Of a stretch of DNA of 64,000 nt, positions 9,304-19,464 are shown in pieces. The position numbers and the translations under genes are program-made. Origin of the DNA: an uncultured Burkholderiales bacterium. GTDB taxonomy: Bacteria; Pseudomonadota; Gammaproteobacteria; Burkholderiales; Burkholderiaceae_C. Every line of letters begins with the position of its first letter. The first letter of the stretch is position 1. The DNA is taken from NCBI GenBank assembly GCA_903830725.1, contig CAIKVH010000018.1, forward strand, positions 1 through 64,000, written 5' to 3'. A model generated the notes under the pieces. That model was not told the origin of the DNA, made no database searches, and saw nothing but the letters and a program-made list of their open reading frames with translations.

Positions 9304-10584
9304 TCAAGTCCGAACTTCACCATGACCAAGCACAACATACTTCTGAGAGGTTAAACCCTCCAATCCAACTGGTCCGCGCGCATGAAATTTATCTGTTGAT
9401 ATTCCAATTTCTGCACCTAAACCGTACTCAAAACCATCTGCAAATCGGGTGCTGGTATTCACCATCACACTTGCAGAATCTACCTCCCTCAGAAACCTTT
9501 CTGCGTGGGAATAGTTTTCTGTCAAAATTGCATCCGTGTGATGCGAGGAATATTTATTGATATGGTTGATAGCCTCATCCAAATCGTCCACCACCTTCAC
9601 ACTAATAATTGGCGCCAAATACTCCTCATACCAATCTTGTTCCGTTGCAAGCTGAGCCTTTACCCCGGCCACTTTATCGATACTCTCCAAGGTTTTCTGG
9701 CACCCTCTAATTTCAACCCCTTTGCGAGCATAGATCTCTATCAGTTGAGGTAAGAATTTAGCTGCGATCTGTTGTGAGACCAAAAGACTCTCCATTGCGT
9801 TGCAGGGACTATATTTCTGAGTCTTTGCATTGTCACAAACACGAAGCGCCAGCTCTACATCACAGCTCGCATCCACAAATGTGTGGCAGTTACCGTCTAA
9901 GTGCTTTATAACGGGCACTTTAGCATCAGCACTAATTCGCTCTATCAAACCTTTGCCCCCCCGCGGGATAATTACGTCTACAAACTCTGGCATCGCGATC
10001 AAATATCCTACAGCTTCGCGGTCCACAGTCCCGATCAGCTGAACCCCATCCTCAGGCAAAGAGGACTCAAGCAGGGCCTCTCTCACCAAGGTCGCAAGCG
10101 CCAAATTAGAGTGTATTGCCTCCGATCCACCCCTCAAAATACAAGCATTACCGCTTTTGATGGAAAGAGTTGCAGCCTCAATCGTTACATTGGGCCTACT
10201 TTCATAGATCATTCCAAAGACGCCAATTGGAACCCTCATCTGTCCAACCCTAATCCCGCTAGGTTGCTCTTTTAGCCCCGTTATTTCTCCAATCACCTCA
10301 GGCATCCCAGCAAGTTGCTCACACCCCAAGGCGCATGTCTCTATGATCTTTTGCGTCAAACGCAAGCGGTCTAATAGGACATCTGAAATTTTTTGCGACT
10401 GAGCCTGCAAACAATCCTTGTGATTGGCCTCTAAAAGCTCCGCGCAGCGCAACCTCAGTTTGGCCGCCAAAACGTTAAGAGCTTGGTTCTTTTGAGCCGC
10501 AGAGGCCTTAGCCATCAAAGCGCTTGCTCTTCTAGCATTGGCCCCGTGGAGTTGCATCTGATTAGCAATAGAGTTAGCATTCAT
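9304..10584 (-). CDS. proA: Gamma-glutamyl phosphate reductase
   Basis: NADPH-dependent reduction of glutamyl-5-phosphate to the semialdehyde in proline synthesis. 426 residues, the usual length. The catalytic cysteine lies in [13 protein letters not shown]; cofactor and substrate regions include [26 protein letters not shown], and the C-terminal signature [18 protein letters not shown]. It follows holA by 128 bases on the same strand. proB is not in the window, so the kinase partner must be elsewhere. Location next to holA and leuS is common in this bacterial order. Confidence 0.96.
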   Translation of the reverse strand: MNANSIANQMQLHGANARRASALMAKASAAQKNQALNVLAAKLRLRCAELLEANHKDCLQAQSQKISDVLLDRLRLTQKIIETCALGCEQLAGMPEVIGEITGLKEQPSGIRVGQMRVPIGVFGMIYESRPNVTIEAATLSIKSGNACILRGGSEAIHSNLALATLVREALLESSLPEDGVQLIGTVDREAVGYLIAMPEFVDVIIPRGGKGLIERISADAKVPVIKHLDGNCHTFVDASCDVELALRVCDNAKTQKYSPCNAMESLLVSQQIAAKFLPQLIEIYARKGVEIRGCQKTLESIDKVAGVKAQLATEQDWYEEYLAPIISVKVVDDLDEAINHINKYSSHHTDAILTENYSHAERFLREVDSASVMVNTSTRFADGFEYGLGAEIGISTDKFHARGPVGLEGLTSQKYVVLGHGEVRT

Positions 10585-10712
10585 AGGCGTATTTTCTCAT
10601 CATCTTGTACCTTTTGCACCATCACCGCGCAATTGGGTATCACTTAGGCTTTTGTTTCACCAGAACGAGAGCCATGCGGGGGGTCAACCACCGATATCCT
10701 AGTTCTTATGTC

Positions 10713-11765
10713 TTATTTTGATGCGCAAACGTGGCCCAAGCGCTGTGCCAAACGGTGCAGTGCCTGCCATGGATCGTGCGGCCAAAGGGGTGACTTTAGG
10801 CCCTTTACTACCCCGTCAACCACATGGGCGTCTTTTAATAATTGATCTAGATGATTTAAACGAATACCCGGCACAACGCGTTCATAAAGTCTTTCCCGGT
10901 CGCCCCAGATTCTTTGCTCTTTCAATACCACTGATAACGATCTTCCGCCCTGGGTAGCCTCTTTAACACGTCTTAGGCTTCGTATTTCCTCGGCCAAAGT
11001 GTGATGGGTAAGAACAGCAGCAACACCCTCCGCCTCTAAACCGTCTAGCATTTTTTGAACTCTAATCGGCTGCCCCTGCAAAACTGCTTGGGTTAACTTG
11101 AAAACATCGTATCTAGCGACATCGAGCACAGCCACTTCAATTTGTTCAAGGGTCAGCTCTCCTTCTGGATAAAGCAGACCTAATTTTTGAATTTCTTGGT
11201 GCGCAGCCAGTAAATTGCCCTCAACACGGTCAGCAAAAAATTTCAGCGCAACCTGACCAGCCTCACCAGCCTCAACTCGCTGTTTTTGTAAAGACAATCT
11301 CTGTGCAATCCATTGCCCCAACTCATGTCTAGATACTGATTCAATCGAGATACTTGCCCCACTCGACTCCAGAGCTGTAAACCATGCAGAATTTTTCATA
11401 AGTTTATCTGCGCGAGGCAAATAAACAAGGGTGAGCACTGCGTCAGATTCTCTCGCGGCTTCTGCAATTTTTTGAAGAGCAACAGAACCCTCCTTGCCTG
11501 GCTTGCCACTAGGAATTCGAATCTCTATGATTTGCTTATCAGCAAAAAGACTCTGAGATCCAGAACTGGCCAGCACCTCACTCCAATCAAAGTGCGCACC
11601 AAACACAGTGAACACATGGCGATCAGCAAAGCCCGACTCTAAGGCACTGCGTCGAACCAAATCACTCGCCTCTTGAACAAGCAATACGTCGTCTCCATGA
11701 AAAACATACAAGGGCTGCAACCCCTTTTGTAGATGTTCTTTAAGTTTATATTGATGAACTAGCAC
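10713..11765 (-). CDS. holA: DNA polymerase III delta subunit
   Basis: The clamp-loader delta subunit, which opens the sliding clamp during loading on DNA. 350 residues, normal length. It begins MLVHQYKLKEHLQKGLQPLYV, matching the family's N-terminal pattern that leads into YVFHGDDVLLVQEA; IIEIRIPSGKPGKEG and the C-terminal helical domain (TLAEEIRSLRRVKEA) follow. It starts 21 bases after lptE on the same strand. The leuS-lptE-holA order is highly conserved in Gram-negative bacteria and supports all three identifications. Confidence 0.94.
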   Translation of the reverse strand: MLVHQYKLKEHLQKGLQPLYVFHGDDVLLVQEASDLVRRSALESGFADRHVFTVFGAHFDWSEVLASSGSQSLFADKQIIEIRIPSGKPGKEGSVALQKIAEAARESDAVLTLVYLPRADKLMKNSAWFTALESSGASISIESVSRHELGQWIAQRLSLQKQRVEAGEAGQVALKFFADRVEGNLLAAHQEIQKLGLLYPEGELTLEQIEVAVLDVARYDVFKLTQAVLQGQPIRVQKMLDGLEAEGVAAVLTHHTLAEEIRSLRRVKEATQGGRSLSVVLKEQRIWGDRERLYERVVPGIRLNHLDQLLKDAHVVDGVVKGLKSPLWPHDPWQALHRLAQRLGHVCASK

Positions 11766-11786
11766 GGTATTAATTAAGGATCAGGG

Positions 11787-12335
11787 TCAGTAAGCGGGCT
11801 GCTCACCGCTCCATTTCTTACCCGCACTGGCTACGCGACGCATGATCTGCTCAGCCACGTCGGACTGCATATTGCGGTAAAGCAATTGCTCTTCCGCGTC
11901 CTTAGCAAGTACGATTGTCTCGTTAAAGCTCATATCTCTAAAAAGCGAAATCTCAGTCTCAGGTATCAACTCCATCCCCTCTGGGGTTCGCAACTTAAAG
12001 GAAATCATTATCCGGAGCTGATAGGCATTGACCGTGCCCGATGCTGTCCTCCCTAAAATGATTTTGTCTCTTTGCTCGTGCAAAACCTCTAAAATTATTT
12101 GTGCTTGGTCCAGTCTCTTAGGGTCCGTAATCAGCTCAACATTCCCAGAGGCCAATATTGTTTTACGCAACGCTTGGCCGAAAGGACTTATATCTGAAAA
12201 ATTACCATAAATTGATTTAAACGGTATTTCAACAGGTTTTCTTAAGGCAAAACCGCATCCCTCAAAGCCCACCAACAAAGCAAGGGCCAAGAGTATCAAA
12301 CACGTTGACTTAATCAGTTGATGCATAAAGCTCAT
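11787..12335 (-). CDS. lptE: LPS-assembly lipoprotein LptE
   Basis: Outer-membrane lipoprotein that plugs the LptD barrel during lipopolysaccharide insertion. 182 residues. A signal sequence (residues 8-26) ends in a lipobox-like FEGCGF, with Cys27 the probable lipidated residue. The following [16 protein letters not shown] is the typical LptE opening, and a central region rich in beta strands follows. The ATG overlaps the leuS stop by four bases (ATGA), and holA follows closely, the classic leuS-lptE-holA arrangement. Confidence 0.92.
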   Translation of the reverse strand: MSFMHQLIKSTCLILLALALLVGFEGCGFALRKPVEIPFKSIYGNFSDISPFGQALRKTILASGNVELITDPKRLDQAQIILEVLHEQRDKIILGRTASGTVNAYQLRIMISFKLRTPEGMELIPETEISLFRDMSFNETIVLAKDAEEQLLYRNMQSDVAEQIMRRVASAGKKWSGEQPAY

Positions 12336-15028
12336 ACCACCAGGTTAACCAAACGACCAGGAACGACAATAACCTTTTTAGGCGCAAGTCCTTTGGCTTG
12401 ATTTTGAAAGGACTCACTCGCTATTGCCATTTTTTCGATTTCTTCCTTACTTGCCTTAGCAGAAACCTTAAGTGACCCTCTAAGCTTACCGTTGACTTGA
12501 AGCATCAGTTCAATTTCACTTCTCTCTAATGCGCCCGGATCAACTTGAGGCCATTGTGCATCTAGTAATGCTCCCCAAACCTTTGAGTACCCTAAAGAAT
12601 CCCAAAGACTAAACCCAATGTGCGGGCAAACGGGATAAAGGATTCGTAACAAAATCGAGAGACATTCAAAAAGCGCTCCATCATCTTGTGAATCTAAACT
12701 CAACTTAGCATTCTCAAGTGTATTAAGCATTTTCATTGCCGCAGAGACTACTGTGTTGTACTGCATCCTCTCATAGTCAAACACCGCCTGCTTGAGTACA
12801 GAATGAATTTCAAACCTCAACTCAGCCCCGCCGGCACTGATTGACACATTCTTATCCGCAGTGGAGTGCTTATTTGAATAATCAAGCAACCGCTCCTGGT
12901 GATTTGCCGCAAACGTCCAGACCCTTCGCAAGAATCTAAAACTCCCCTCAACCGCGTCATCATTCCACTCTAAAGTGGCCTCAGGCGGGGCCGTAAACAT
13001 GGTGTACAACCTGGCCGTATCTGCTCCAAATTTTTCAATAAGGTCTTGAGGGTCCACGCCATTATTTTTAGACTTACTCATCGTGCCCACGCCCTCGTAC
13101 TCAATACGAGTGCCAGCGGGCAAACCGTCCTTCGAATCCTTTAATACCGCATGCGTGACTCGGCCGTCTGCATCACTGATATTTTCAACCTCGTGTGGCC
13201 AAAAATACTCTACTCCGCCTTTATCGGTTGTTCTTGAATAGATATGGTTGAGCACCATACCCTGTGTTAATAATCTGGTAAATGGCTCATCCACTTTAAT
13301 GCACCCGAGGTCCCTCATGACTTTGGTCCAAAATCTCGCGTACAACAGGTGCAATATGGCATGCTCGATTCCGCCAATGTACTGATCCATCGGCATCCAA
13401 TATGAAGCCCCCTGCGCCACCATATTCTGAGAATCACTTGGATCACAGTAACGCATGTAATACCAAGACGAATCCACAAAAGTGTCCATCGTATCGGTCT
13501 CACGTTGCGCCGGCTTTGAACACTTTGGACACGCAACGTTAAGGAATGAAGCACACTTGTTTAACGGATTACCGCTACCGTCTGGGACTAAATCCTGTGG
13601 TAAAACAACGGGTAAATCTTTTTCTGGAACGGGAACCGCGCCGCAGTCGTTGCAGTGAATGATTGGTATAGGCGTTCCCCAATATCTTTGGCGACTTATT
13701 CCCCAGTCTCTTAGCCTCCAAGTTATTTTTTTCTCTCCCAACCCTTTGTCCTGCAAATCATGCGCTACCGCATCTACGCATTCAATAAAGGACAAACCAT
13801 CGTAGGGGCCTGAATTGACGGCAACTCCACGCCCTTTTTCCGCGTACCAATCTTGCCATTTTTTTGGATCAAAGGTTCGGTACTTCCCATCTGCTGACTG
13901 ATCCTGCGCCTCTTTAACCGCAACCACATCCATGATTGGCAGGTTGTATTTAATAGCGAACGCAAAATCGCGTTCATCATGCGCGGGAACGCCCATAACA
14001 GCACCATCACCATAGCTCATCAATACATAGTTGCCAACCCACAAAGGTACCCTGGCCTGAGTCAATGGGTGAGTAACAAAAAGCCCTGTATTGAAACCCT
14101 CTTTCTCCTTAACAGCCATCTCCGCTTCCGTGGTACCACCCAATTTGCATTGCTCTATAAATTGCGACAATTTAGGATTATTGCGAGCTGCAAATTCAGC
14201 AAGAGGATGCTCGGGGGCAACCGCTACAAAGGTTACACCCATAACCGTATCAGCGCGAGTTGTAAACACATACATTAGACCCTGCGTTAACGCTTGGCCT
14301 TGATCGTCTTTAATATCGTGTGTAAACGCAAATCTAACGCCTTCAGACTTACCTATCCAGTTTTCCTGCATCAGCCTTACTTTTTCTGGCCAACCGTCTA
14401 GGTGATTTTGTACCTGGTCCAAAAGTTCAGGTGCATAGTCGCTAATTTTTAAATAATAACCAGGAATTTCTCTCTTCTCAACCACGGCGCCAGTTCGCCA
14501 ACCCTTACCGTCAATCACCTGCTCATTGGCAAGCACCGTCTTGTCAATTGGATCCCAATTCACGGTTTGTGTTTTACGATAGGCAATGCCTTTTTCAAGC
14601 ATTTTTAGAAATAGCCATTGATTCCACTTGTAATAGCTCGGATCACAGGTCGCAATTTCCCGCGACCAATCTATAGCCAACCCCATCGCTTTCATTTGCT
14701 TTTTCATATAAGCAATGTTGTCGTAAGTCCATTTGGCGGGTGGAACCTTGTTCTTTAAGGCGGCATTTTCCGCCGGCAACCCGAATGCATCCCACCCCAT
14801 AGGCATCAACACGTTGTATCCTGCCATTCTGAGATGGCGCGTTAGCATGTCATTGATGGTGTAATTCCTAACATGCCCCATGTGCAGTTTGCCGCTAGGG
14901 TACGGGAGCATGGAGCATGCGTAATATTTTTTCTTTGATGCGTCTTCTCTCACCCGGTAGGCATCTTGATCCGCCCAAACGCTTTGCACCGCCATCTCAA
15001 CTTCTGATGGATTGTATTTTTCTTGCAT
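12332..15028 (-). CDS. leuS: Leucyl-tRNA synthetase
   Basis: Class I aminoacyl-tRNA synthetase charging tRNA-Leu, with an editing domain. 898 residues, slightly above the E. coli enzyme. Signature 1 (HIGH type) is in [15 protein letters not shown] near residue 43; the editing domain includes [11 protein letters not shown] and [13 protein letters not shown]; signature 2 is [16 protein letters not shown] near residue 650. It has a cysteine set (CNDCG, CPKCSKP) in the region before the KMSKS domain. It heads the leuS-lptE-holA group, with a 92-base upstream gap containing an inverted repeat that may be regulatory. Confidence 0.98.
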   Translation of the reverse strand: MQEKYNPSEVEMAVQSVWADQDAYRVREDASKKKYYACSMLPYPSGKLHMGHVRNYTINDMLTRHLRMAGYNVLMPMGWDAFGLPAENAALKNKVPPAKWTYDNIAYMKKQMKAMGLAIDWSREIATCDPSYYKWNQWLFLKMLEKGIAYRKTQTVNWDPIDKTVLANEQVIDGKGWRTGAVVEKREIPGYYLKISDYAPELLDQVQNHLDGWPEKVRLMQENWIGKSEGVRFAFTHDIKDDQGQALTQGLMYVFTTRADTVMGVTFVAVAPEHPLAEFAARNNPKLSQFIEQCKLGGTTEAEMAVKEKEGFNTGLFVTHPLTQARVPLWVGNYVLMSYGDGAVMGVPAHDERDFAFAIKYNLPIMDVVAVKEAQDQSADGKYRTFDPKKWQDWYAEKGRGVAVNSGPYDGLSFIECVDAVAHDLQDKGLGEKKITWRLRDWGISRQRYWGTPIPIIHCNDCGAVPVPEKDLPVVLPQDLVPDGSGNPLNKCASFLNVACPKCSKPAQRETDTMDTFVDSSWYYMRYCDPSDSQNMVAQGASYWMPMDQYIGGIEHAILHLLYARFWTKVMRDLGCIKVDEPFTRLLTQGMVLNHIYSRTTDKGGVEYFWPHEVENISDADGRVTHAVLKDSKDGLPAGTRIEYEGVGTMSKSKNNGVDPQDLIEKFGADTARLYTMFTAPPEATLEWNDDAVEGSFRFLRRVWTFAANHQERLLDYSNKHSTADKNVSISAGGAELRFEIHSVLKQAVFDYERMQYNTVVSAAMKMLNTLENAKLSLDSQDDGALFECLSILLRILYPVCPHIGFSLWDSLGYSKVWGALLDAQWPQVDPGALERSEIELMLQVNGKLRGSLKVSAKASKEEIEKMAIASESFQNQAKGLAPKKVIVVPGRLVNLVV

Positions 15029-15066
15029 AGTTATTTAGAAAATAATTCAATAGAGCAAAATAGCTC

Positions 15067-15109
15067 AGCAATTTGCTTAAGGTATGTTTGTGATTACTTA
15101 AGCATTGCT
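15067..15109 (-). promoter_or_regulatory. Inverted repeat upstream of leuS
   Basis: In the dapB-leuS gap, GCTTAAG (15075-15081) pairs perfectly with CTTAAGC (15097-15103). The stem extends outward with AGCAA (15067-15071) and TTGCT (15105-15109) across a small internal loop, giving about 12 base pairs around a 15-base loop. There is no clear U-tract on either strand, so it is a weak terminator candidate. It may instead be part of the leuS leader. Function is inferred. Confidence 0.35.
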
Positions 15110-15120
15110 GGCTTGAAGGG

Positions 15121-15939
15121 TTAATACCTTAAATTTAAAACATCAAACATATCAAAAAGACCTGATTTCTTTGATGCTAAAAAACGTGCCGCCTTCATAC
15201 TGCCTTGTGCATAGTTGGACCGGCTTGATGATCGATGCGTAATCTCAATCCTCTCCCCCTCTCCAGCAAACAAAGCCGTGTGATCTCCCACAATGTCCCC
15301 CGCACGCACTGTTGCAAAGCCAATCGTTCCTGGCTTACGCGGGCCCGTGTGCCCCTCCCGGGAAAATACAGCATTCGACTGAAAATCAATATTTTTAGCC
15401 TGAGCGATCACTTCTCCCATTTTTAAAGCCGTCCCAGACGGTGCATCAACCTTGTGTTTGTGATGGGCCTCGATAATTTCTATGTCGTAGTCAGACGAGA
15501 GAGCTTTCGCCGCTACCTCCAAGAGTTTTAAAGTAACATTCACCCCAACACTCATGTTTGGCGCCATTACAACGGCGATGTGTTTCGAGGCCTCTTCGAT
15601 TTGAGTCTTTTGATCCACAGTAAACCCCGTAGTACCAATGACCAATTTGACACCGAGTTCCCTGCAAGCCTTCAAATGACTCATCGTCCCCTCTGGTCTT
15701 GTAAAGTCAATTAACACATCTGCATCTTTTAGGGCCGCTTTGATATCGGCCTGAACATTTATGCCACTGGCTTTACCTAAAAATCCGGTCGCATCGTTTC
15801 CAATCATAGGGCTTGACGCTAAATCTATGGCTCCTACCAGTTGTAGATCTGGAGACTGTAAAACGATCTCAATCAACATATTACCCATCCGCCCGCTTGC
15901 GCCGGCAATTGCAATGGAAAGCTTCTTTGCATCATTCAT
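15121..15939 (-). CDS. dapB: 4-hydroxy-tetrahydrodipicolinate reductase
   Basis: NAD(P)H-dependent step of the diaminopimelate/lysine pathway, feeding peptidoglycan and lysine. 272 residues, normal. The dinucleotide-binding motif [12 protein letters not shown] is near residues 13-24; the catalytic region is [17 protein letters not shown] near residues 157-173, with the His pair and Lys expected for DapB. Starts 27 bases after bamE on the same strand. The bamE-dapB order is common in Burkholderiales, and the fur gene diverges upstream. Confidence 0.97.
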   Translation of the reverse strand: MNDAKKLSIAIAGASGRMGNMLIEIVLQSPDLQLVGAIDLASSPMIGNDATGFLGKASGINVQADIKAALKDADVLIDFTRPEGTMSHLKACRELGVKLVIGTTGFTVDQKTQIEEASKHIAVVMAPNMSVGVNVTLKLLEVAAKALSSDYDIEIIEAHHKHKVDAPSGTALKMGEVIAQAKNIDFQSNAVFSREGHTGPRKPGTIGFATVRAGDIVGDHTALFAGEGERIEITHRSSSRSNYAQGSMKAARFLASKKSGLFDMFDVLNLRY

Positions 15940-15966
15940 TTTATAAATCTCTTCACATTTGATACA

Positions 15967-16503
15967 TTAGCGCGCAGGGCCCTCAAGCGGAGGGTAATTC
16001 ATTGAGGCTGGCGCATTGTCCGTCTCGCTTGGCTTTGTAGGTTTGGCTTTATTTTTATACGCATTCAATTCTTTTTCTGTAGCCTCCATCTTAGGTAGCT
16101 TTGAGGTATTTATCTTTTGTGTATCGATGCGCGCTGCAAACTCCGATTCGCTAGGCAAATCATCTGCCTCTACGCGGTCAAATTGATCTATCTTAAAAAA
16201 TACAGACAACTTTCTGTGTTGTGGTTCGGCGCCAGATCGCCGAATAGTAAAAGCATAATCCCACCTATCGGCATGAAATGGACTCGTTATCAAAGGCGTA
16301 CCTAAGATTTCTCGAATTTGATTCCTAGACATTCCTGGCCTCAGAGCCTGCACTTGTTCTCTGGAGACAAAATTGCCTTGGACCACCTCCATGTGATAGG
16401 GAGTAATACAGGCACTTAGAGCAAGCGCAATCAAAACAAAGCCGAGCCGAGCAAAGGCCTTCATTTGTTGACTGACCGTATTAAAATTTGTAAGTGGGTT
16501 CAT
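15967..16503 (-). CDS. bamE: Outer membrane assembly lipoprotein BamE (OmlA)
   Basis: Small lipoprotein of the BAM complex that inserts outer-membrane beta-barrels. The signal peptide ends with lipobox LALSACITPY, and the SmpA/OmlA domain shows VSREQVQALRPGMSRNQIRE and ILGTPLITSPFHADRWDYAF. 178 residues; about 55 residues after the domain form a Lys/Pro-rich tail (NKAKPTKPSETDNAP), longer than E. coli BamE. A later ATG at 16464 is also possible and would give a more standard signal peptide. Divergent from fur, as in many betaproteobacteria, so the 124-base gap holds both promoters. Confidence 0.93.
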   Translation of the reverse strand: MNPLTNFNTVSQQMKAFARLGFVLIALALSACITPYHMEVVQGNFVSREQVQALRPGMSRNQIREILGTPLITSPFHADRWDYAFTIRRSGAEPQHRKLSVFFKIDQFDRVEADDLPSESEFAARIDTQKINTSKLPKMEATEKELNAYKNKAKPTKPSETDNAPASMNYPPLEGPAR

Positions 16504-16627
16504 TTGAATATTGTAACTCTCACCCCCGTTATTTGTGCTGGACTTACAATTGGTAGGCGGGCCCGCTGAATAACTCCGTCAGGTTCGCCGTTCCCTAGCA
16601 TTTAAGCCCCTTTAAGGACCCTACCCA

Positions 16628-17056
16628 ATGCGCCCCATCGAAGAAGATCTTAAAAGTACAGGCCTTAAAGCCACCTTGCCAAGATTAAAAATCCTGGAGC
16701 TATTCCAAAAATCGAATCTTAGACACCTGTCGGCTGAAGATATATATAGAACCGTATTAGAGGAACGGACCGATATAGGGCTTGCGACTGTTTACAGAGT
16801 TCTTTTGCAGTTTGAACAAGCAGGTCTTTTAAAACGTAGCAACTTTGAAAGTGGTAAATCTGTATATGAGCTCAACGAGGGCGAGCATCATGATCATTTA
16901 GTCTGTCTGGACTGCGGGCGTGTAGAGGAGTTTTTTGATCCAGAAATCGAAGACCGTCAGCACAAGATCGCACAGCTTAAAGGTTTTGAAATTGCAGATC
17001 ATTCTTTAAGTCTGTATGCACATTGCAAGCAAAACCCCTGCCCCCACAAAGCCTAA
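16628..17056 (+). CDS. fur: Ferric uptake regulator
   Basis: Iron-responsive DNA-binding repressor. 142 residues. The N-terminal winged helix carries [15 protein letters not shown] and [21 protein letters not shown] (recognition helix); the metal-binding dimer domain begins [18 protein letters not shown] near residue 88. The C-terminal cysteine pair is incomplete ([11 protein letters not shown]). A ribosome binding site (AAGGA) lies about ten bases before the ATG. Divergent from bamE and convergent with hprK. Confidence 0.97.
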   Translation: MRPIEEDLKSTGLKATLPRLKILELFQKSNLRHLSAEDIYRTVLEERTDIGLATVYRVLLQFEQAGLLKRSNFESGKSVYELNEGEHHDHLVCLDCGRVEEFFDPEIEDRQHKIAQLKGFEIADHSLSLYAHCKQNPCPHKA

Positions 17057-17080
17057 ATTTAACGCTATTTCTAAGTATCT

Positions 17081-18043
17081 CTAAGCATCCGAGCCACCCG
17101 GACTATCCATTTCTTTTTTATGTCGATTTACAAACTCCTCGTAGGTGTTAATTCCTCGAAGTTGCAGGATCGTATTTCGAACAGCGGCCTCCACCAGCAC
17201 AGCTATATTGCGCCCAGCTATAACTTGAATCACAACCTTTCGAATTGAAATATTCAAAATTTCTTGATTCAAGGGCTCATGAGGCAAACGGTCATAGTCT
17301 CTCTCTAATGTCTCTCGCCTCACTAAGTGAACGATAAGCTTAAGACGCATTTTGCGCCGCACTGCGGTTTCACCAAATATGGCGCGTATGTCTAATAGTC
17401 CAATCCCCCGCACCTCCAGCAGGTTTTGCAATAGCTCTGGACAACGTCCCTCAATGGTTGATTGATTGATCCTATAAAAATCAACTACATCATCTGCAAC
17501 CAGTCCGTGCCCCCTAGAGATGAGCTCTAGTCCTAACTCACTTTTGCCAAGCCCCGACTCACCAGTAATGAGTACTCCAAGACCCAAAATGTCCATAAAG
17601 ACGCCGTGCGAAGTCGTTCTATCTGCAAAATGTCTTGATAAGTAAGCACTTAACAGATCAATCACGAATGCCGAGGCCTCAGGAGTGGCGAACAAAGGAA
17701 TTTGGGCTCTTTCGCACACATCAATTAAAGGCTGAGGGGCCAACTGACCATCAGCCACCACCAATGCCGGAGGCTCTAAACTAATGATCTGTTCAAACCG
17801 AGCCCGGCACTCATCGGGGCTGCCCTGAGTTAAGTAATCAATCTCTCGGGGACCAATGATTTGAAGTCTATAGGGATGAATATAGTTTAGATACCCAACA
17901 AGATCTGCCCCAGAGTGCGCATCTTGGATCGCCTCCTCATCGAATCGGCGCTCCAAGGCATCTTGGCCAGCCAACCACTGCCACCGCAACTTCTTACTAA
18001 AGTCTTCAAATAAAACTTGCGCGCTGACTACGGTAGGTTTCAA
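17081..18043 (-). CDS. hprK: HPr kinase/phosphorylase
   Basis: Bifunctional enzyme that phosphorylates or dephosphorylates HPr on Ser46. 320 residues. An N-terminal domain of about 130 residues is followed by RTTSHGVF (catalytic His146), the Walker A motif GESGLGKS (residues 161-168) and the HprK signature [19 protein letters not shown]. It follows ptsN by 56 bases. HPr encoded at 26.7-26.9 kb keeps the Ser46 site, so substrate and enzyme are both present. The usual partner rapZ does not follow; instead the convergent fur gene is there. Confidence 0.97.
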   Translation of the reverse strand: MKPTVVSAQVLFEDFSKKLRWQWLAGQDALERRFDEEAIQDAHSGADLVGYLNYIHPYRLQIIGPREIDYLTQGSPDECRARFEQIISLEPPALVVADGQLAPQPLIDVCERAQIPLFATPEASAFVIDLLSAYLSRHFADRTTSHGVFMDILGLGVLITGESGLGKSELGLELISRGHGLVADDVVDFYRINQSTIEGRCPELLQNLLEVRGIGLLDIRAIFGETAVRRKMRLKLIVHLVRRETLERDYDRLPHEPLNQEILNISIRKVVIQVIAGRNIAVLVEAAVRNTILQLRGINTYEEFVNRHKKEMDSPGGSDA

Positions 18044-18099
18044 AGCTTAAGTAAATTCAGTTTTAAAAAAATAATGAGCGAAAGATTCGCTTCTTCCCC

Positions 18100-18567
18100 T
18101 CAAGCAGCCTGCGTAGACTTCCAAGTCGTAATAGTCTCATAAAGTTCGACCTCACTTGAGCTTGTCTTCAGCTTATCCCTAATCACGGAGTCTGCCAACA
18201 TCTCTGCAATTTCCGAGAGTATTTCAAGGTGCTTTTGTGTTGATGCTTCAGGCACCAGCAAAAAAATCAGCAAGGAAACGGGCTGCTCATCTGGGGCATC
18301 AAACCCAATCGGATTTGCAAGTTGAAAAACCGAAGCCAAAGGGGCCTTAAGCCCCTTAATCCGACCATGCGGAATGGCCACCCCGTGGCCCAAACCAGTT
18401 GAACCCAATCGTTCCCTTGCAAACAAACTGTCAGCTATAAGTGCTCTACTCAGTCCATGCAAATTTTCAAACAGCAACCCCGCCTCTTCGAAAGCTCTTT
18501 TTTTGCTAGTTGCATCCACTTGGACCTGCACTAGAGAGGATGACAAAATTGAAGTAAGTCTATTCAT
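18100..18567 (-). CDS. ptsN: PTS nitrogen-regulatory EIIA (PtsN)
   Basis: EIIA-Ntr family phosphocarrier used in regulation (nitrogen, potassium, stress) rather than transport. 155 residues with the active-site motif GHGVAIPHGRIKGL, phospho-accepting His67, and the region PVSLLIFLLVPEASTQKHLE typical of the fold. Lies between hpf and hprK on one strand with gaps of 74 and 56 bases. No EIIB/EIIC gene is present in the window. Confidence 0.95.
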   Translation of the reverse strand: MNRLTSILSSSLVQVQVDATSKKRAFEEAGLLFENLHGLSRALIADSLFARERLGSTGLGHGVAIPHGRIKGLKAPLASVFQLANPIGFDAPDEQPVSLLIFLLVPEASTQKHLEILSEIAEMLADSVIRDKLKTSSSEVELYETITTWKSTQAA

Positions 18568-18641
18568 ATTCAGGGCATATTATGCACCTGACTATGACCA
18601 TATCTAGGGTTGTTGTTTAATTACAAAGTATGCTTTTGAGG

Positions 18642-18974
18642 CTATTGAATCGCTCGTTTAGTACTTTCATGATGATGGTCTTGGATTTTGTCTTTGTGTT
18701 TGACAACCTGTCGGTCCAATTTGTCCACCAAACTGTCTACGGCGGCATACAAATCCTCATGGGCACTCTCGGCAAAGATATCACTCCCCTTGACCAAAAT
18801 ATTACACTCTGCTCGCTGCCTTTTTTCTTTTTCTTTTTGGTTATCAATCGACAACAACACCTTGACGTCTACAACTTGGTCAAAATGTCGAATAACTCGT
18901 TCCATTTTCTCCGTGACGTAAGTTCTAAGCGCTGGGGTAACTTCTAAATGATGGCCACTGATTGTTAAATTCAT
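18642..18974 (-). CDS. hpf: Ribosome hibernation promoting factor
   Basis: Binds the 30S subunit in starvation and promotes inactive ribosome dimers. 110 residues, the short HPF type. It starts [20 protein letters not shown] and has the conserved [14 protein letters not shown] and [20 protein letters not shown]; the tail is His/Lys-rich ([14 protein letters not shown]). A strong ribosome binding site AAAGGAG precedes the ATG. In many proteobacteria rpoN precedes this gene; here it is first in the cluster with a 490-base gap upstream. Confidence 0.96.
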   Translation of the reverse strand: MNLTISGHHLEVTPALRTYVTEKMERVIRHFDQVVDVKVLLSIDNQKEKEKRQRAECNILVKGSDIFAESAHEDLYAAVDSLVDKLDRQVVKHKDKIQDHHHESTKRAIQ

Positions 18975-19039
18975 AAGATCACACTCCTTTAATTACTTAC
19001 GTCTTTCAAATCCGAACCCTTTGGTTAGACTTTGATTAC

Positions 19040-19068
19040 ATCATGCCCATTAAACAATAAAAACGCAA
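19040..19068 (-). promoter_or_regulatory. Candidate promoter of hpf-ptsN-hprK
   Basis: On the minus strand TTGCGT and CATGAT are spaced by 17 bases, a moderate sigma-70 match (four of six -10 positions). It points toward hpf, about 65 bases from its start codon. No GG-N10-GC sigma-54 pattern was seen. Weak evidence, visual only. Confidence 0.35.
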
Positions 19069-19220
19069 GGCGAAAAACACCATAAAAGTCTGATTATTTG
19101 CTTTAGATCATATTCTGTTCATTTACCCCTTAACAATTCAAACCCGCTAAATCAAGTCTGCTCTGCTAAGTAAGAGCCACGCTTGAACAGGCGAACTTGA
19201 ACCTTTTAAGCGACTATTCA

Positions 19221-19250
19221 TTGTTTTCGTACGTTGACTTTCGTTATATT
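19221..19250 (+). promoter_or_regulatory. corA: Candidate corA promoter
   Basis: TTGTTT (19221-19226) and TATATT (19245-19250) are separated by 18 bases, a fair sigma-70 match in the plus direction. Transcription would begin near 19257 and give a leader of about 205 bases before the corA start codon. Between the hpf promoter and this one (about 19070-19220) I saw no further gene or clear signal. Confidence 0.45.
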
Positions 19251-19257
19251 CCAACAA

Positions 19258-19464
19258 CCCAATAGGGTAAACACCCGATTGTTTGGATTGAATGCCATAA
19301 TGAGTACTTCTCAACAATGGAGATGTCTCCTTGGAACCCTACCCTAGTCGGTAGCTTTCGATTCTCAAGGCACACTGCACATAAGTGCCTATGGCCAGGG
19401 GTTCGAAAGCCACTCATTCACCAATCGAACCCCAAATTGCGGTGCTGTATGCACCCCTAATGCC
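19258..19464 (+). promoter_or_regulatory. corA: Structured corA 5' leader
   Basis: Between the candidate promoter and corA lie several stem-loops: GGAG/CTCC around 19319-19330; CTACC/GGTAG (19339-19343, 19350-19354); AGGCAC/GTGCCT (19368-19373, 19385-19390); a perfect nine-pair stem GGGGTTCGA/TCGAACCCC (19398-19406, 19425-19433); and GGTGC/GCACC (19441-19445, 19451-19455). The last ends nine bases before the ATG, which has no recognisable ribosome binding site. This density suggests a regulatory leader for magnesium control. I could not match it by eye to the M-box or yybP-ykoY consensus. Confidence 0.5.
19300..19347 (+). CDS. Candidate leader peptide upstream of corA
   Basis: A 15-codon frame with ATG start and TAG stop, encoding MSTSQQWRCLLGTLP, inside the corA leader. 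Its codons overlap the first hairpin and its stop lies in the loop of the second. Enteric corA is known to carry a short leader frame (corL) that links translation to Rho-dependent termination, so a parallel is conceivable. It has only a weak ribosome binding site and may be chance. Confidence 0.25.
   Translation: MSTSQQWRCLLGTLP

Noticed and set aside
18975..19220. Sigma-54 promoter before hpf
   Set aside because: No GG-N10-GC pattern at correct spacing was seen; a weak sigma-70-like pair fits better.
19398..19433. tRNA-like T-arm (GGGGTTCGA...)
   Set aside because: The surrounding sequence cannot fold into a cloverleaf; the arms simply form one nine-pair hairpin in the corA leader.
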